This document shows, piece after piece, positions 1-5,322 of a stretch of DNA of 10,306 nt (the stretch's first letter is position 1; each line of letters begins with the position of its first letter). The notes under the pieces were generated by a model. That model did no database searches. It was not told the DNA's origin and worked only from the letters and a program-made list of their open reading frames with translations. The DNA lies in contig JACQNH010000049.1 of NCBI GenBank assembly GCA_016203175.1, forward strand, positions 1 through 10,306. The letters run 5' to 3'. Made by a program: the position numbers and the translations under genes. Origin of the DNA: Candidatus Woesearchaeota archaeon (GTDB lineage: Archaea; Nanobdellota; Nanobdellia; SCGC-AAA011-G17; JACQNH01).

Positions 1-548
1 CCTTTTAAGATTACACTCTCTTTAATTAAAGATAATATTGCTTCTTTTCTATTTTTTAATTCTTTAATTAAATCTTCTTTTTTAAGTATCAATGGAACTA
101 CTGGTTTAGTCCTTATTTTTGATAATTCTAGGCAAAAATCATTTACTTCTTTAGATTTGTTTGTAACAAATAAAACATCAACATCATTAAATTCTTTTTT
201 TGTTAAAATTGAACCAAATAAAATAATCAATTCTGCTTTATTAAATTCTTGAATAGATTCGCTGTAAAGCTTAGCATAGCCACTCAACTGTCTTTTTTCT
301 TCGAGGAGTAATAATTCGCATAGTTTTACCGTTTCAGGATTATCAAGATTAAGATTATAATTTATAGCATTACCTATGGTTTCGGCGGTAACTATCTTAT
401 TTTTTTCCAAATCTTTAAGAATTTTAAAAGAACTCCCTACACTAATCTTTAGATATTTAGCTATTTGATTAATGTTATAACCATATCTCTCTATATTTCT
501 AAGTAAAAACCTTAGCAGTTTAGCAGTATTTTTTGGGATCATTTTCAT
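1..548 (-). CDS. Winged-helix DNA-binding domain plus MNT-type nucleotidyltransferase domain (3' end outside window)
   Basis: An open frame runs from an ATG at 548 off the left edge, giving about 182 residues. Residues 8-65 look like a winged helix-turn-helix (NINQIAKYLKISVGSSFKIL in the recognition region). Residues 105-128 carry the minimal nucleotidyltransferase signature: LFGS at 110-113, then an eight-residue linker and DVDVLFV at 122-128, so G112-S113 and D122/D124 are the expected nucleotide- and metal-binding residues. Fused wHTH-nucleotidyltransferase proteins are common in archaea and related to the MNT halves of HEPN/MNT modules, but no HEPN partner is visible; it would have to lie beyond position 1. 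A second in-frame ATG at 542 is possible. A TATA-like element at 586-594 and repeated half-sites at 555-581 precede it, fitting autoregulation by its own HTH (inference). Confidence 0.85.
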   Translation of the reverse strand, partial: MKMIPKNTAKLLRFLLRNIERYGYNINQIAKYLKISVGSSFKILKDLEKNKIVTAETIGNAINYNLNLDNPETVKLCELLLLEEKRQLSGYAKLYSESIQEFNKAELIILFGSILTKKEFNDVDVLFVTNKSKEVNDFCLELSKIRTKPVVPLILKKEDLIKELKNRKEAILSLIKESVILK

Positions 549-554
549 TTAAAG

Positions 555-581
555 TGAATATTTATTCAATAATAATGAATA
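555..581. promoter_or_regulatory. Operator-like repeated half-sites TGAATA / TATTCA / TGAATA
   Basis: TGAATA (555-560), a 2-nt spacer, then its inverted copy TATTCA (563-568), and a third copy TGAATA (576-581). The cluster sits between the presumed TATA box at 586-594 and the ATG at 548, where a bound repressor would block initiation. Direct copies are 21 bp apart, two helical turns. The site is AT-rich, so chance is not excluded. Confidence 0.4.
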
Positions 582-585
582 ACTG

Positions 586-594
586 CTATATAAA
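586..594 (-). promoter_or_regulatory. TATA-like element for the nucleotidyltransferase gene
   Basis: TTTATATAG on the minus strand. Centre about 42 nt before the ATG at 548, predicting a short leader of roughly 15 nt that contains the repeated half-sites. Confidence 0.4.
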
Positions 595-680
595 TATTTC
601 TATATTTTAATATATTTATCGTAGAAATTTTTGAAAATTTTAACAAAATAATTGTAAGAACGTCTAGGTTTTATATAAAT

Positions 681-699
681 TTAAAAAAGAATTTTTTAA
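681..699. terminator. AT-only inverted repeat after the winged-helix gene
   Basis: TTAAAAAA, 3-nt spacer, TTTTTTAA: a perfect 8-bp inverted repeat placed 20 nt past the stop codon of the winged-helix gene (minus). The minus strand gives a run of T residues, which suits archaeal T-rich termination. A palindromic TATA-like stretch at 670-682 is adjacent, so a promoter role is an alternative. Confidence 0.4.
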
Positions 700-718
700 T
701 GTAAATCTTTCAAGAAAT

Positions 719-994
719 TTATAAACCAAAAGCTTCTGTAACGTTTTTAATTTTCTTTAACTCTTCAACTAGTTTTAAACCATTATCTGTAATTCTATAG
801 AACTTTTTTTCTCCTTCGATAACCTCTTCGATTAATTGCTTTGCTAAAAGTTCATCTATGTAAATCTTTAATCTATCATGACTAAGGTTCCCGCCATATA
901 GAACATGTGTTGGCTTGACTTTTCCCCCTTTCCTTTGCATCAAGAAAAGGATGTCTCCAATTATTTCTATTTTTGATCTTCTTTTTGCTGCCAT
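719..994 (-). CDS. Small winged helix-turn-helix transcriptional regulator (HTH_45-like)
   Basis: 91 residues. The N-terminus is basic (KRRSK), then helix EIIGDILFLM, a turn region with KPTHVLYGGNLSHDRLKIYI as the helix-turn-helix, and a wing ending in GEKKFYRITDNGLKLVEEL. The pattern 'threonine-histidine, ... asparagine-leucine-serine, ... L.Y...L...GLI, ... Y.IT..G' is that of the archaeal winged-helix group that Pfam calls HTH_45; family assignment is by pattern recall. Its start overlaps the end of the upstream seven-TM gene by 28 nt in another frame, so the two are very probably cotranscribed from the TATA box at 1664-1674. There is no cysteine or obvious ligand domain. The overlap suggests that it controls or senses something with the membrane partner (inference). 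Confidence 0.85.
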   Translation of the reverse strand: MAAKRRSKIEIIGDILFLMQRKGGKVKPTHVLYGGNLSHDRLKIYIDELLAKQLIEEVIEGEKKFYRITDNGLKLVEELKKIKNVTEAFGL

Positions 995-1638
995 TTTGTT
1001 TCAATTCTTAGGACTATTGCTGCGAATAATAAAAATGAGATTAGTTGGATACCATATGCTAAAGCTATCATTGTAACTGTTGGTCCAAATAAAAATAATA
1101 CTGCATGACTCAATAAAAATAAGAAAAATGCTATAATAACTAACATTTTATTTAATTCTTTTTTCTCTCTATAAGCTGTAATTTGATAGTATAAAATGAA
1201 TAATATTAAACCAATTGCAACTGCATTAAAAAATCTAAATGAATGATAAGCTGGGTACATTAAAGCTAGAATTAAAAAACCTATTAAAGTTAAATGTGGT
1301 CTTTCTTTTATTTCGCTGTAAATTAAGATAAATAAAGTGTATGCTGTTAATGTAAACAGAATGTAAACCCCATAGATTGAATGGTAAAGAGGAACTATAT
1401 TTTTGATTAATTCTGGAACTGCTTCTGGGAAAAAATATTGAGTTGTTTTATGAACAATGAAGGCGGTTATTAAGATCACATAACCAATAACTTGTAATAA
1501 AAATGATAAACCAAAAAATGCGTATTTCTTTTCATTTGTGAATTTATACGCTTTATAACCATAATAAGCAATTACAGCTGCAACTATAATACTGATAAGA
1601 TTCAGGAAATAGTAAATATTATGCATTACGAATACCAT
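967..1638 (-). CDS. Seven-transmembrane protein of unknown function
   Basis: 223 residues. Hydrophobic segments can be placed at about 8-27, 40-62, 86-107, 115-130, 138-153, 165-184 and 190-210, with a basic loop at 156-164 and a charged, probably cytoplasmic C-tail (RIETKWQQKEDQK). I do not recognise a catalytic motif. The protein is cotranscribed with, and overlaps, a small winged-helix regulator, a pairing seen repeatedly in archaea, which hints at a membrane sensor or a protein under local control (inference). Start: ATG at 1638; a second in-frame ATG at 1626 gives a protein four residues shorter. The TATA centre at about 1669 is 31 nt before 1638, so a near-leaderless mRNA is expected and both starts remain possible. 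Confidence 0.8.
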   Translation of the reverse strand: MVFVMHNIYYFLNLISIIVAAVIAYYGYKAYKFTNEKKYAFFGLSFLLQVIGYVILITAFIVHKTTQYFFPEAVPELIKNIVPLYHSIYGVYILFTLTAYTLFILIYSEIKERPHLTLIGFLILALMYPAYHSFRFFNAVAIGLILFILYYQITAYREKKELNKMLVIIAFFLFLLSHAVLFLFGPTVTMIALAYGIQLISFLLFAAIVLRIETKWQQKEDQK

Positions 1639-1663
1639 TGTGTAGTAAGTAATCTTGAATTAT

Positions 1664-1674
1664 GGTTTATAAAG
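1664..1674 (-). promoter_or_regulatory. TATA-like element for the seven-TM/wHTH operon
   Basis: CTTTATAAACC on the minus strand, centred about 31 nt before the ATG at 1638. It is divergent to the plus-strand TATA box at 1727-1734. Confidence 0.55.
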
Positions 1675-1726
1675 ATTATGGATTTTTTTTACCTACTTAA
1701 TTTCCTAATAAACCCTTCATAAGTGA

Positions 1727-1734
1727 TTTATAAA
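1727..1734 (+). promoter_or_regulatory. TATA box in front of the candidate RNA
   Basis: TTTATAAA, preceded by AAGTGA, a reasonable BRE-like context. Centre 1730.5, predicting transcription start near A1757. No protein gene on the plus strand follows for more than 3 kb, so its product would be an RNA. Confidence 0.55.
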
Positions 1735-1766
1735 GGATTTGTTAATTATTTACTAAAGAATACCAC

Positions 1767-1799
1767 GGAGGTGAGAAAAAGGTGAACAATAATAACTAA
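1767..1799 (+). other. Shine-Dalgarno plus five-codon Met-Asn-Asn-Asn-Asn mini-ORF
   Basis: GGAGGTGA (1767-1774) is a perfect eight-base complement to the conserved 16S 3' end. After a 7-nt spacer comes GTG AAC AAT AAT AAC TAA (1782-1799), four consecutive Asn codons and a stop. A hairpin with a T-run (1814-1848) follows, the layout of a bacterial amino-acid attenuator leader. However, no plus-strand gene follows that could be controlled, and Asn codons are cheap in AT-rich DNA, so this could be fortuitous. Confidence 0.3.
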
Positions 1800-1813
1800 A
1801 CAAAGGCTGCGTG

Positions 1814-1848
1814 GGGGTTATGGCTTTGAACTGTAACCCCTCTTTTTT
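1814..1848 (+). terminator. GC-rich hairpin followed by a T-run inside the candidate RNA
   Basis: The perfect 7-bp arms GGGGTTA (1814-1820) and TAACCCC (1834-1840) extend to ten pairs with wobbles, and are followed by TC and six T residues (1843-1848). This is either the 3' end of a short transcript starting near 1757 or an internal element of the longer RNA. The strand CCCCT can alternatively pair with AGGGG at 1905-1909. Confidence 0.4.
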
Positions 1849-1933
1849 CATTCAAGACCAAAAGTTGTGGACAACCTCCTTTGAAAATATGCTATTGAAC
1901 TTGAAGGGGATCCGCAACTCTAATTCTCTAAAA

Positions 1934-2497
1934 TTAAAATCCAACAGAAGAACCACAACCACAAGAAGATTTTTTATTTGGGTTATTTATTTTAAAGCCT
2001 GAATATTCTAAATTATCTATAAAATCTATTTCTGAACCTTTTAAGTAAGCCTGAGAATCTGGATCAATAACAACTTTAACATTATCTTGCATTATTAAAT
2101 GATCATCTGGCAATTGTTCTGAAAAACCCATTACATATTGAAAACCTGAGCAACCCCCAGGAACAACTTGAATTCTAAAAACTGAGGACTTTTTTTCATT
2201 TTTTGACAATTCTAAAATTTTTGAAGTTGCTGATTTTGAAATCATTACTTTGTTAGAATTTTGTGGTTTAGGTTTAGGATTTAAGATTATTTGGTTTATT
2301 TCAGAAAGCATTGATTCAAATTCTTTTTTATCCATTCCATGACTTAATGCGCCTTGTTCTAATGTTTCTAAAGGATTAGCGTGGCAACCAATACAATGCA
2401 AGCCATGAGAAAGCATAACTTCAGCTGTGTCTGGATGTTTTGAAACTATATCGCCTATTGTCATGTCCCTTGTTACTTGTTTTAATTGAGTTTTCAT
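1934..2497 (-). CDS. DUF1858 domain fused to an A-type Fe-S carrier (HesB/IscA/ErpA family)
   Basis: 187 residues in two domains. Residues 8-72 match the DUF1858 (hybrid-cluster-protein-associated) pattern: TRDMTIGDIVSKHPDTAEVM, then HGLHCIGC with the redox pair C35/C38, then the TLEQGALSHGMD helix. A proline/asparagine-rich linker (73-83) leads to an A-type carrier at about 84-187: VVPGGCSGFQY with C116, the D-P-x-S strand, DNLEYSGFKINNPN, and C-terminal CGCGSSV with C179 and C181. These three cysteines are the cluster ligands of IscA-type proteins, which deliver Fe-S clusters to client proteins. Family members alone are near 105-120 residues, so the N-terminal domain is a true addition. A TATA-like element lies at 2517-2525. 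The C-terminal coding end approaches the candidate RNA on the other strand. Confidence 0.9.
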   Translation of the reverse strand: MKTQLKQVTRDMTIGDIVSKHPDTAEVMLSHGLHCIGCHANPLETLEQGALSHGMDKKEFESMLSEINQIILNPKPKPQNSNKVMISKSATSKILELSKNEKKSSVFRIQVVPGGCSGFQYVMGFSEQLPDDHLIMQDNVKVVIDPDSQAYLKGSEIDFIDNLEYSGFKINNPNKKSSCGCGSSVGF

Positions 2498-2516
2498 AAA
2501 AATAAATAAGAGAACG

Positions 2517-2525
2517 AATTTAAAA
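2517..2525 (-). promoter_or_regulatory. TATA-like element for the DUF1858-IscA gene
   Basis: TTTTAAATT on the minus strand, in the 30-bp gap between genes and about 24 nt before the ATG at 2497. It gives this gene its own start even though the neighbour runs the same way. Confidence 0.45.
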
Positions 2526-2527
2526 GA

Positions 2528-2854
2528 TTATCGTTTTTCAGTTTTATTTAAGTTTTCTAACGACTTTTCAAAGGAATTTTTTGAGGACTTTTCTATTTCC
2601 TCTGCTTTATTTTTTAGGGATTTAAAAGCGGTAAATCCTAGAAAGGCTAAAGACAATGTAGAAGGGGTTTGATTGCTGGAATAACTTAAAATAAATTCTA
2701 AACCTTCTAAAGCGGCTACTGGTGAATTTACAAAGAATTTCAAAATTCTTGAACTTGTATTATAAAGACTTTCAGTAATTCCTTGAGAGTTATACTTAGA
2801 ATCTTCTCTTAATAGAGGATTCAAATTTTCTGTTGAATATTCTTCTAAAGCCAT
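2528..2854 (-). CDS. Small hypothetical protein
   Basis: I do not recognise this protein. From the ATG at 2854 it has 108 residues, beginning MALEEYSTENLNPLLRED. A longer form would need a TTG at 2872; the ATG is preferred because the TATA-like element at 2876-2885 is centred about 26 nt upstream, giving a leaderless mRNA. The middle (about 38-80) has moderately hydrophobic stretches (LEGLEFILSY and TLSLAFLGFTAF), possibly one membrane-dipping or transmembrane helix, and the last 30 residues are a charged Lys/Glu-rich amphipathic helix (AEEIEKSSKNSFEKSLENLN), possibly coiled coil. It lies between pcn and the Fe-S carrier gene, all on the same strand but each with its own TATA, so no functional link is forced. 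Confidence 0.65.
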   Translation of the reverse strand: MALEEYSTENLNPLLREDSKYNSQGITESLYNTSSRILKFFVNSPVAALEGLEFILSYSSNQTPSTLSLAFLGFTAFKSLKNKAEEIEKSSKNSFEKSLENLNKTEKR

Positions 2855-2875
2855 AATGATTAAATGAAACAAATA

Positions 2876-2885
2876 TTATTTAAAT
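2876..2885 (-). promoter_or_regulatory. TATA-like element for the small hypothetical gene
   Basis: TTTAAATAAT on the minus strand, centred about 26 nt before the ATG at 2854; it decides the start codon of that gene. It lies just past the end of pcn. Confidence 0.5.
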
Positions 2886-2893
2886 TTAATGCA

Positions 2894-3640
2894 TTAATCG
2901 TTTGGTACTCTAGGGGCCATGATAAAACTTAATTCCAATTTATCCTTGACTAAATAATTTATTCTTATAGGATAATCTTTACCAAATTCCAAAGAAACAC
3001 TTTCAGAGATTTTTGAACCTTTAAGGAATTTTTTTAAATATTCTGTTCCGTATCTTGATTTTACACTATCACCTTTTAAATTTATTAAAACACTTTCACT
3101 TTTTGGGATTTCTACTTTTGCTGAGTTTACACTTGATTCTGCTTCCAAAATTAGTTTATCATTATGAGCAATTAAAGCAACTGCATCTGATACAACTGAG
3201 ATATCATCTATTGCATCATTTAAATTAACAGAGTGCATGTCAATTTTTAATGGGAAGTTTAAGTCTGGGATTTTCTTTTCTTCTTCATCCAGTTCTAATA
3301 AACTTATATTAAAAGTTCTTGTTGTTTCGCCTTTTAATTGAATCTTTAAACAGTTTTTATTTTTATCTAATTCAATTTTTATTGTGTCTGAGGATTTTGC
3401 TCTGTTTAATACGGATTTTAAACTTTCTAAAGATAATGCTAGTTCCAATCTATCTTGAACTTCATATTCTACAAATGCGGATGATAGTATTTTAAAATTA
3501 ACTAAAGAGATTTTAGCCGGGTCCATTGCAGTTAACTCTATTTTATCTGAGTCAAATTTAAACTTGACTTCATTTACTATATCAGAGATTATAGAGATTG
3601 GTTCTTTTAAGAATCTTGGTTCTGACAATAATAGGTTCAT
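2894..3640 (-). CDS. pcn: DNA polymerase sliding clamp (archaeal PCNA)
   Basis: The ring-forming processivity factor that tethers DNA polymerase, ligase and Fen1 to DNA. With the ATG at 3640 it is 248 residues, the usual archaeal length, and starts MNLLLSEPRFLKEPISII in register with other archaeal PCNAs. Landmarks (248-residue numbering): AMDPAKISLV at 38-47, the characteristic front-face loop; the acidic interdomain connector SLLELDEEEKKIPDLNF at 113-129, where PIP-box clients dock; FGKDYPIRINY near 219-229; and the C-terminal FIMAPRV. An upstream ATG at 3664 would add eight residues, but the TATA-like element at 3664-3671 is centred 27 nt before 3640 and overlaps that upstream ATG, so 3640 is chosen. 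Only one PCNA is visible, consistent with a homotrimer. It lies near tfs and rpoL, a clustering seen in other archaea. Confidence 0.95.
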   Translation of the reverse strand: MNLLLSEPRFLKEPISIISDIVNEVKFKFDSDKIELTAMDPAKISLVNFKILSSAFVEYEVQDRLELALSLESLKSVLNRAKSSDTIKIELDKNKNCLKIQLKGETTRTFNISLLELDEEEKKIPDLNFPLKIDMHSVNLNDAIDDISVVSDAVALIAHNDKLILEAESSVNSAKVEIPKSESVLINLKGDSVKSRYGTEYLKKFLKGSKISESVSLEFGKDYPIRINYLVKDKLELSFIMAPRVPND

Positions 3641-3663
3641 TTTATTTATATAACTAAAATTCA

Positions 3664-3671
3664 TTTATAAC
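3664..3671 (-). promoter_or_regulatory. TATA-like element for pcn
   Basis: GTTATAAA on the minus strand, 27 nt before the ATG at 3640. A second TATA-like stretch at 3690-3700 is 29 nt before the alternative ATG at 3664, so two nested starts cannot be excluded. Confidence 0.5.
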
Positions 3672-3702
3672 CTTTATTGTAATAATTTGTATATTTTAAG
3701 GA

Positions 3703-4110
3703 CTATTCATGTGGGGTTTTCATTAAAAAAGTATCTACTAATAAATAAATCCCGAAAAAAGCTAAAATTCCATGAAATACTGCAATATTCTCTATTGGTA
3801 ATGGGATTGCTTTAATACTAAATTGAAAAACTAAAATTGGTAAAATCCCTATTGCCAGCATTATTAAACCAGCTATGATGGATAGCAATTTTCCCCCACC
3901 ATGACTTATTGAGAATGAATCTAAGAATAATAAAATACCCCCTATAACCAGGCAAATATTGATGAATAATTGAGAATTAACTAAATTTGATAGGAATTCT
4001 GATGAAAAGATATTTTTAAAGATTAATTGATAAGAACCTATAAATAAGAATATTAAACCTAGAATCAAACTAGTAGAGCTTCTAGTTTTTACCCATCCTT
4101 TTTTGTCCAT
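3703..4110 (-). CDS. Four-transmembrane hypothetical protein
   Basis: 135 residues with hydrophobic segments at about 14-34, 47-66, 75-97 and 108-129; a short basic N-terminus (MDKKGWVKTR) predicts it faces the cytoplasm, and so does the short C-tail (KTPHE). SISHGGGKLLS between segments 2 and 3 is the only glycine-rich loop. I recognise no family or catalytic residues. The gene has its own TATA at 4132-4141, centred 26 nt before the ATG, and is followed 38 nt later by the upstream edge of the longer pcn reading frame. It separates pcn from tfs, genes that are adjacent in several archaea, so it may be a lineage-specific insertion in that cluster (inference). Confidence 0.75.
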   Translation of the reverse strand: MDKKGWVKTRSSTSLILGLIFLFIGSYQLIFKNIFSSEFLSNLVNSQLFINICLVIGGILLFLDSFSISHGGGKLLSIIAGLIMLAIGILPILVFQFSIKAIPLPIENIAVFHGILAFFGIYLLVDTFLMKTPHE

Positions 4111-4131
4111 GATAATGTTTATGGAATAAGG

Positions 4132-4141
4132 TATTTAAATA
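4132..4141 (-). promoter_or_regulatory. TATA-like element for the four-TM gene
   Basis: TATTTAAATA (ATTTAAATAC context) on the minus strand, centred 26-27 nt before the ATG at 4110. Confidence 0.55.
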
Positions 4142-4153
4142 TTTTGGAAAAGT

Positions 4154-4474
4154 TTACTTGTATGCTCGCCAACGATTTTTACATTTAGTACACTCAAAGA
4201 ATCTTGTTTCAGCTTCATCACCAGCTCTTGTTTGTATTGTCCAGAAATATGCTTCTTTGTGTTTACATTTAGGACATTCTTCATGTGTTTTGGGTAATGA
4301 ATCAATGCGTTTTTCTACAACTACAACTTCTTTCTGTTTTGGAAGTTTAACCTTTTCTTTAATAACTAAATCTTCAGAAGCTTTTGATTTATAATTACAA
4401 TTGGAACAAGATAAAATTCCTTTTGCTCCTTGCTTTGGAATTAGAATAGATGAGCATTTAGGACAAAATAACAT
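4154..4474 (-). CDS. tfs: Transcription factor S (TFS, archaeal TFIIS-like transcript cleavage factor)
   Basis: 106 residues, the family's normal size. The N-terminal zinc ribbon has C4/C7 (FCPKC) and C23/C26 (SCSNC), and the C-terminal TFIIS-type ribbon has C67/C70 (CPKC) and C95/C98 (CTKC). The hairpin tip between the second pair set reads QTRAGDEAETRFF, with the catalytic acidic pair D86-E87 that reaches into the polymerase active site and stimulates cleavage of backtracked RNA. All ligands and both acidic residues are present, so it should be cleavage-competent rather than an inhibitory TFS4-type paralogue. The start overlaps the end of the signal peptidase gene by 17 nt, indicating translation coupling in an rpoL-signal peptidase-tfs operon read from the promoter at 5323-5332. 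Confidence 0.93.
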   Translation of the reverse strand: MLFCPKCSSILIPKQGAKGILSCSNCNYKSKASEDLVIKEKVKLPKQKEVVVVEKRIDSLPKTHEECPKCKHKEAYFWTIQTRAGDEAETRFFECTKCKNRWRAYK

Positions 4475-5024
4475 TTTTTATACCTCCTACAATTTCTGTG
4501 AATATAATTTTAATGTAGCCTAAGAATGGAATTTTAAATAAACCTTTACCAACAATATTTTCTTTTGGGATTTCCTTTTCAAAATTTTGTATTATAGCCA
4601 CATTGTCACCTTTGGTTGAAATTTTATCGTTTATTACAATTATCCTATGGATTATTGGATTTTTGTGTGAATCAGAGTAATAGACCAAAATATCCCCCCT
4701 TTTTATGTCTTTTGCTCCCCTTAAAATCATAATATCCCCTTTATTAAAACCATTTTTAAAGGGATAATTTAAAAATTCTTCTTTTGTAATGTTCATAGAT
4801 AGATAAAATTCTTTATTATTTTCCCACCATGTTTCAAAATTTGCATTATGTTCCATGCTTTCTGAGACTACTGCCACGATTGGGAATTTTGTACCTAAAA
4901 GAAAACCCAGAGCAGGGTAAAAAATGAATTTAACAATTATTATTGCTAAGATTATATTAGCAATCCAAGAAGCTAAAGAATCTTCATACCAGATAAAGTG
5001 CCAGAATTTTTTTAAAAATGACAT
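4458..5024 (-). CDS. Signal peptidase I, archaeal Sec11-type
   Basis: Membrane serine protease that removes signal peptides from secreted proteins. It has 188 residues: N-terminal amphipathic segment, one transmembrane helix at about 21-44, then the active-site strand VVSESMEH (52-59) with nucleophile S56. GDIMILRG (96-103) and KRGDILVYY (108-116) are the conserved boxes flanking the fold; IIHRIIV (124-130) carries the general-base H126, which replaces bacterial lysine; and TKGDNV (137-142) carries D140. A 38-residue stretch between the Ser box and the next box (NANFETWWENN... to NGFNKGD) is longer than in minimal archaeal enzymes and rich in aromatic and acidic residues. A weaker hydrophobic C-terminal segment (162-187) may dip into the membrane. 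Two bases separate it from rpoL; its end overlaps tfs. Confidence 0.92.
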   Translation of the reverse strand: MSFLKKFWHFIWYEDSLASWIANIILAIIIVKFIFYPALGFLLGTKFPIVAVVSESMEHNANFETWWENNKEFYLSMNITKEEFLNYPFKNGFNKGDIMILRGAKDIKRGDILVYYSDSHKNPIIHRIIVINDKISTKGDNVAIIQNFEKEIPKENIVGKGLFKIPFLGYIKIIFTEIVGGIKNVILS

Positions 5025-5026
5025 CG

Positions 5027-5299
5027 TTATATTAATTTCTTAAATTTCTCTTTGAGTTCCTCATTTTTCTTAATTAATCTCGCAACTGCTGCATGTAAGG
5101 CTTTTTTAGCATCCTTTTTATGTTCAACTATAAATGTAGGATGGCCTATCATCGGATGTTCTAAATGGTAAGCTGCTGCTATTAAATCTTTATCTTCCCA
5201 TAATTCCTTTCTTAAAGCGTTACATAAAGTGTGGGTTTCGCCCCTAATTTCCAGTTTTAACCTTGTTTTTGTGTCTTCCAGGATGTTTACTTTTTTCAT
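5027..5299 (-). CDS. rpoL: DNA-directed RNA polymerase subunit Rpo11 (RpoL)
   Basis: 90 residues, full length. It is homologous to eukaryotic Rpb11/Rpc19 and the bacterial alpha N-terminal domain, and pairs with Rpo3 in polymerase assembly. Diagnostic segments are GETHTLCNALRKELWED (20-36), the dimerisation helix, and AAAYHLEHPMIGHPTFIVE (41-59), which is the strand plus conserved HP..G.P turn. The C-terminal helix (63-90) is Lys/Ala rich. It is first gene of the rpoL-signal peptidase-tfs operon. The ATG at 5299 lies 28 nt from the centre of a symmetric TATA-like element that also faces ksgA. Confidence 0.95.
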   Translation of the reverse strand: MKKVNILEDTKTRLKLEIRGETHTLCNALRKELWEDKDLIAAAYHLEHPMIGHPTFIVEHKKDAKKALHAAVARLIKKNEELKEKFKKLI

Positions 5300-5322
5300 A
5301 CCTTTAAAAGCTAAATAATATG

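Larger units (their letters stand above)
1757..1927 (+). ncRNA. Candidate structured non-coding RNA, about 170 nt, no known family recognised
   Basis: GC is about 42% by hand count over 1761-1920, against roughly 25-30% in the flanks, and a TATA box sits 26-27 nt before 1757. Proposed fold: 5'/3' closing helix AGAAU (1757-1761) with AUUCU (1923-1927); hairpin 1814-1840, a ten-pair stem GGGGUUAUGG/CUGUAACCCC with loop CUUUGAA; terminal hairpin 1863-1919, with nine pairs 1863-1871/1911-1919, an internal loop, nine pairs 1876-1884/1901-1909 and a 16-nt loop. Several pairs are G-U (1821/1833, 1822/1832, 1868/1914, 1877/1908, 1882/1903, 1883/1902) and would be A-C mismatches on the other strand, so the plus strand is favoured. 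I could not match it to tRNA, 5S, SRP or RNase P RNA signatures, nor see clear C/D boxes. It lies between two minus-strand genes. Confidence 0.5.

Noticed and set aside
670..682. Palindromic TATA-like stretch TTTATATAAATT
   Set aside because: Not assigned as a promoter: about 100 nt from the nearest start codon (548), with a closer TATA available; AT content makes such matches common.
1811..1850. Possible tRNA or anticodon-like arm (7-nt loop CUUUGAA)
   Set aside because: No acceptor stem, no T-loop GGTTCGAATCC-like element and no D-arm in the right position on either strand.
1757..1927. Identification of the RNA as RNase P, SRP, 5S or C/D-box RNA
   Set aside because: None of the conserved core sequences recalled for these families (for example the SRP domain IV loop, RNase P CR elements, RUGAUGA/CUGA boxes) is present.
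1850..1952. Minus-strand SD-like AGGAGGTT near 1874-1881
   Set aside because: The next ATG on that strand is about 25 nt away and opens only about 32 codons through the RNA region; spacing and content do not support a gene.
1811..2002. 63-codon plus-strand ORF with a GTG start
   Set aside because: It covers the proposed RNA hairpins and the antisense of the Fe-S carrier's C-terminus; the later part is the reverse of the CGCG codons, and composition is unlike a protein. No TATA or SD fits its start.
4158..4394. 78-codon plus-strand ORF
   Set aside because: It is entirely antisense to tfs, whose zinc ligands and catalytic DE are unmistakable.
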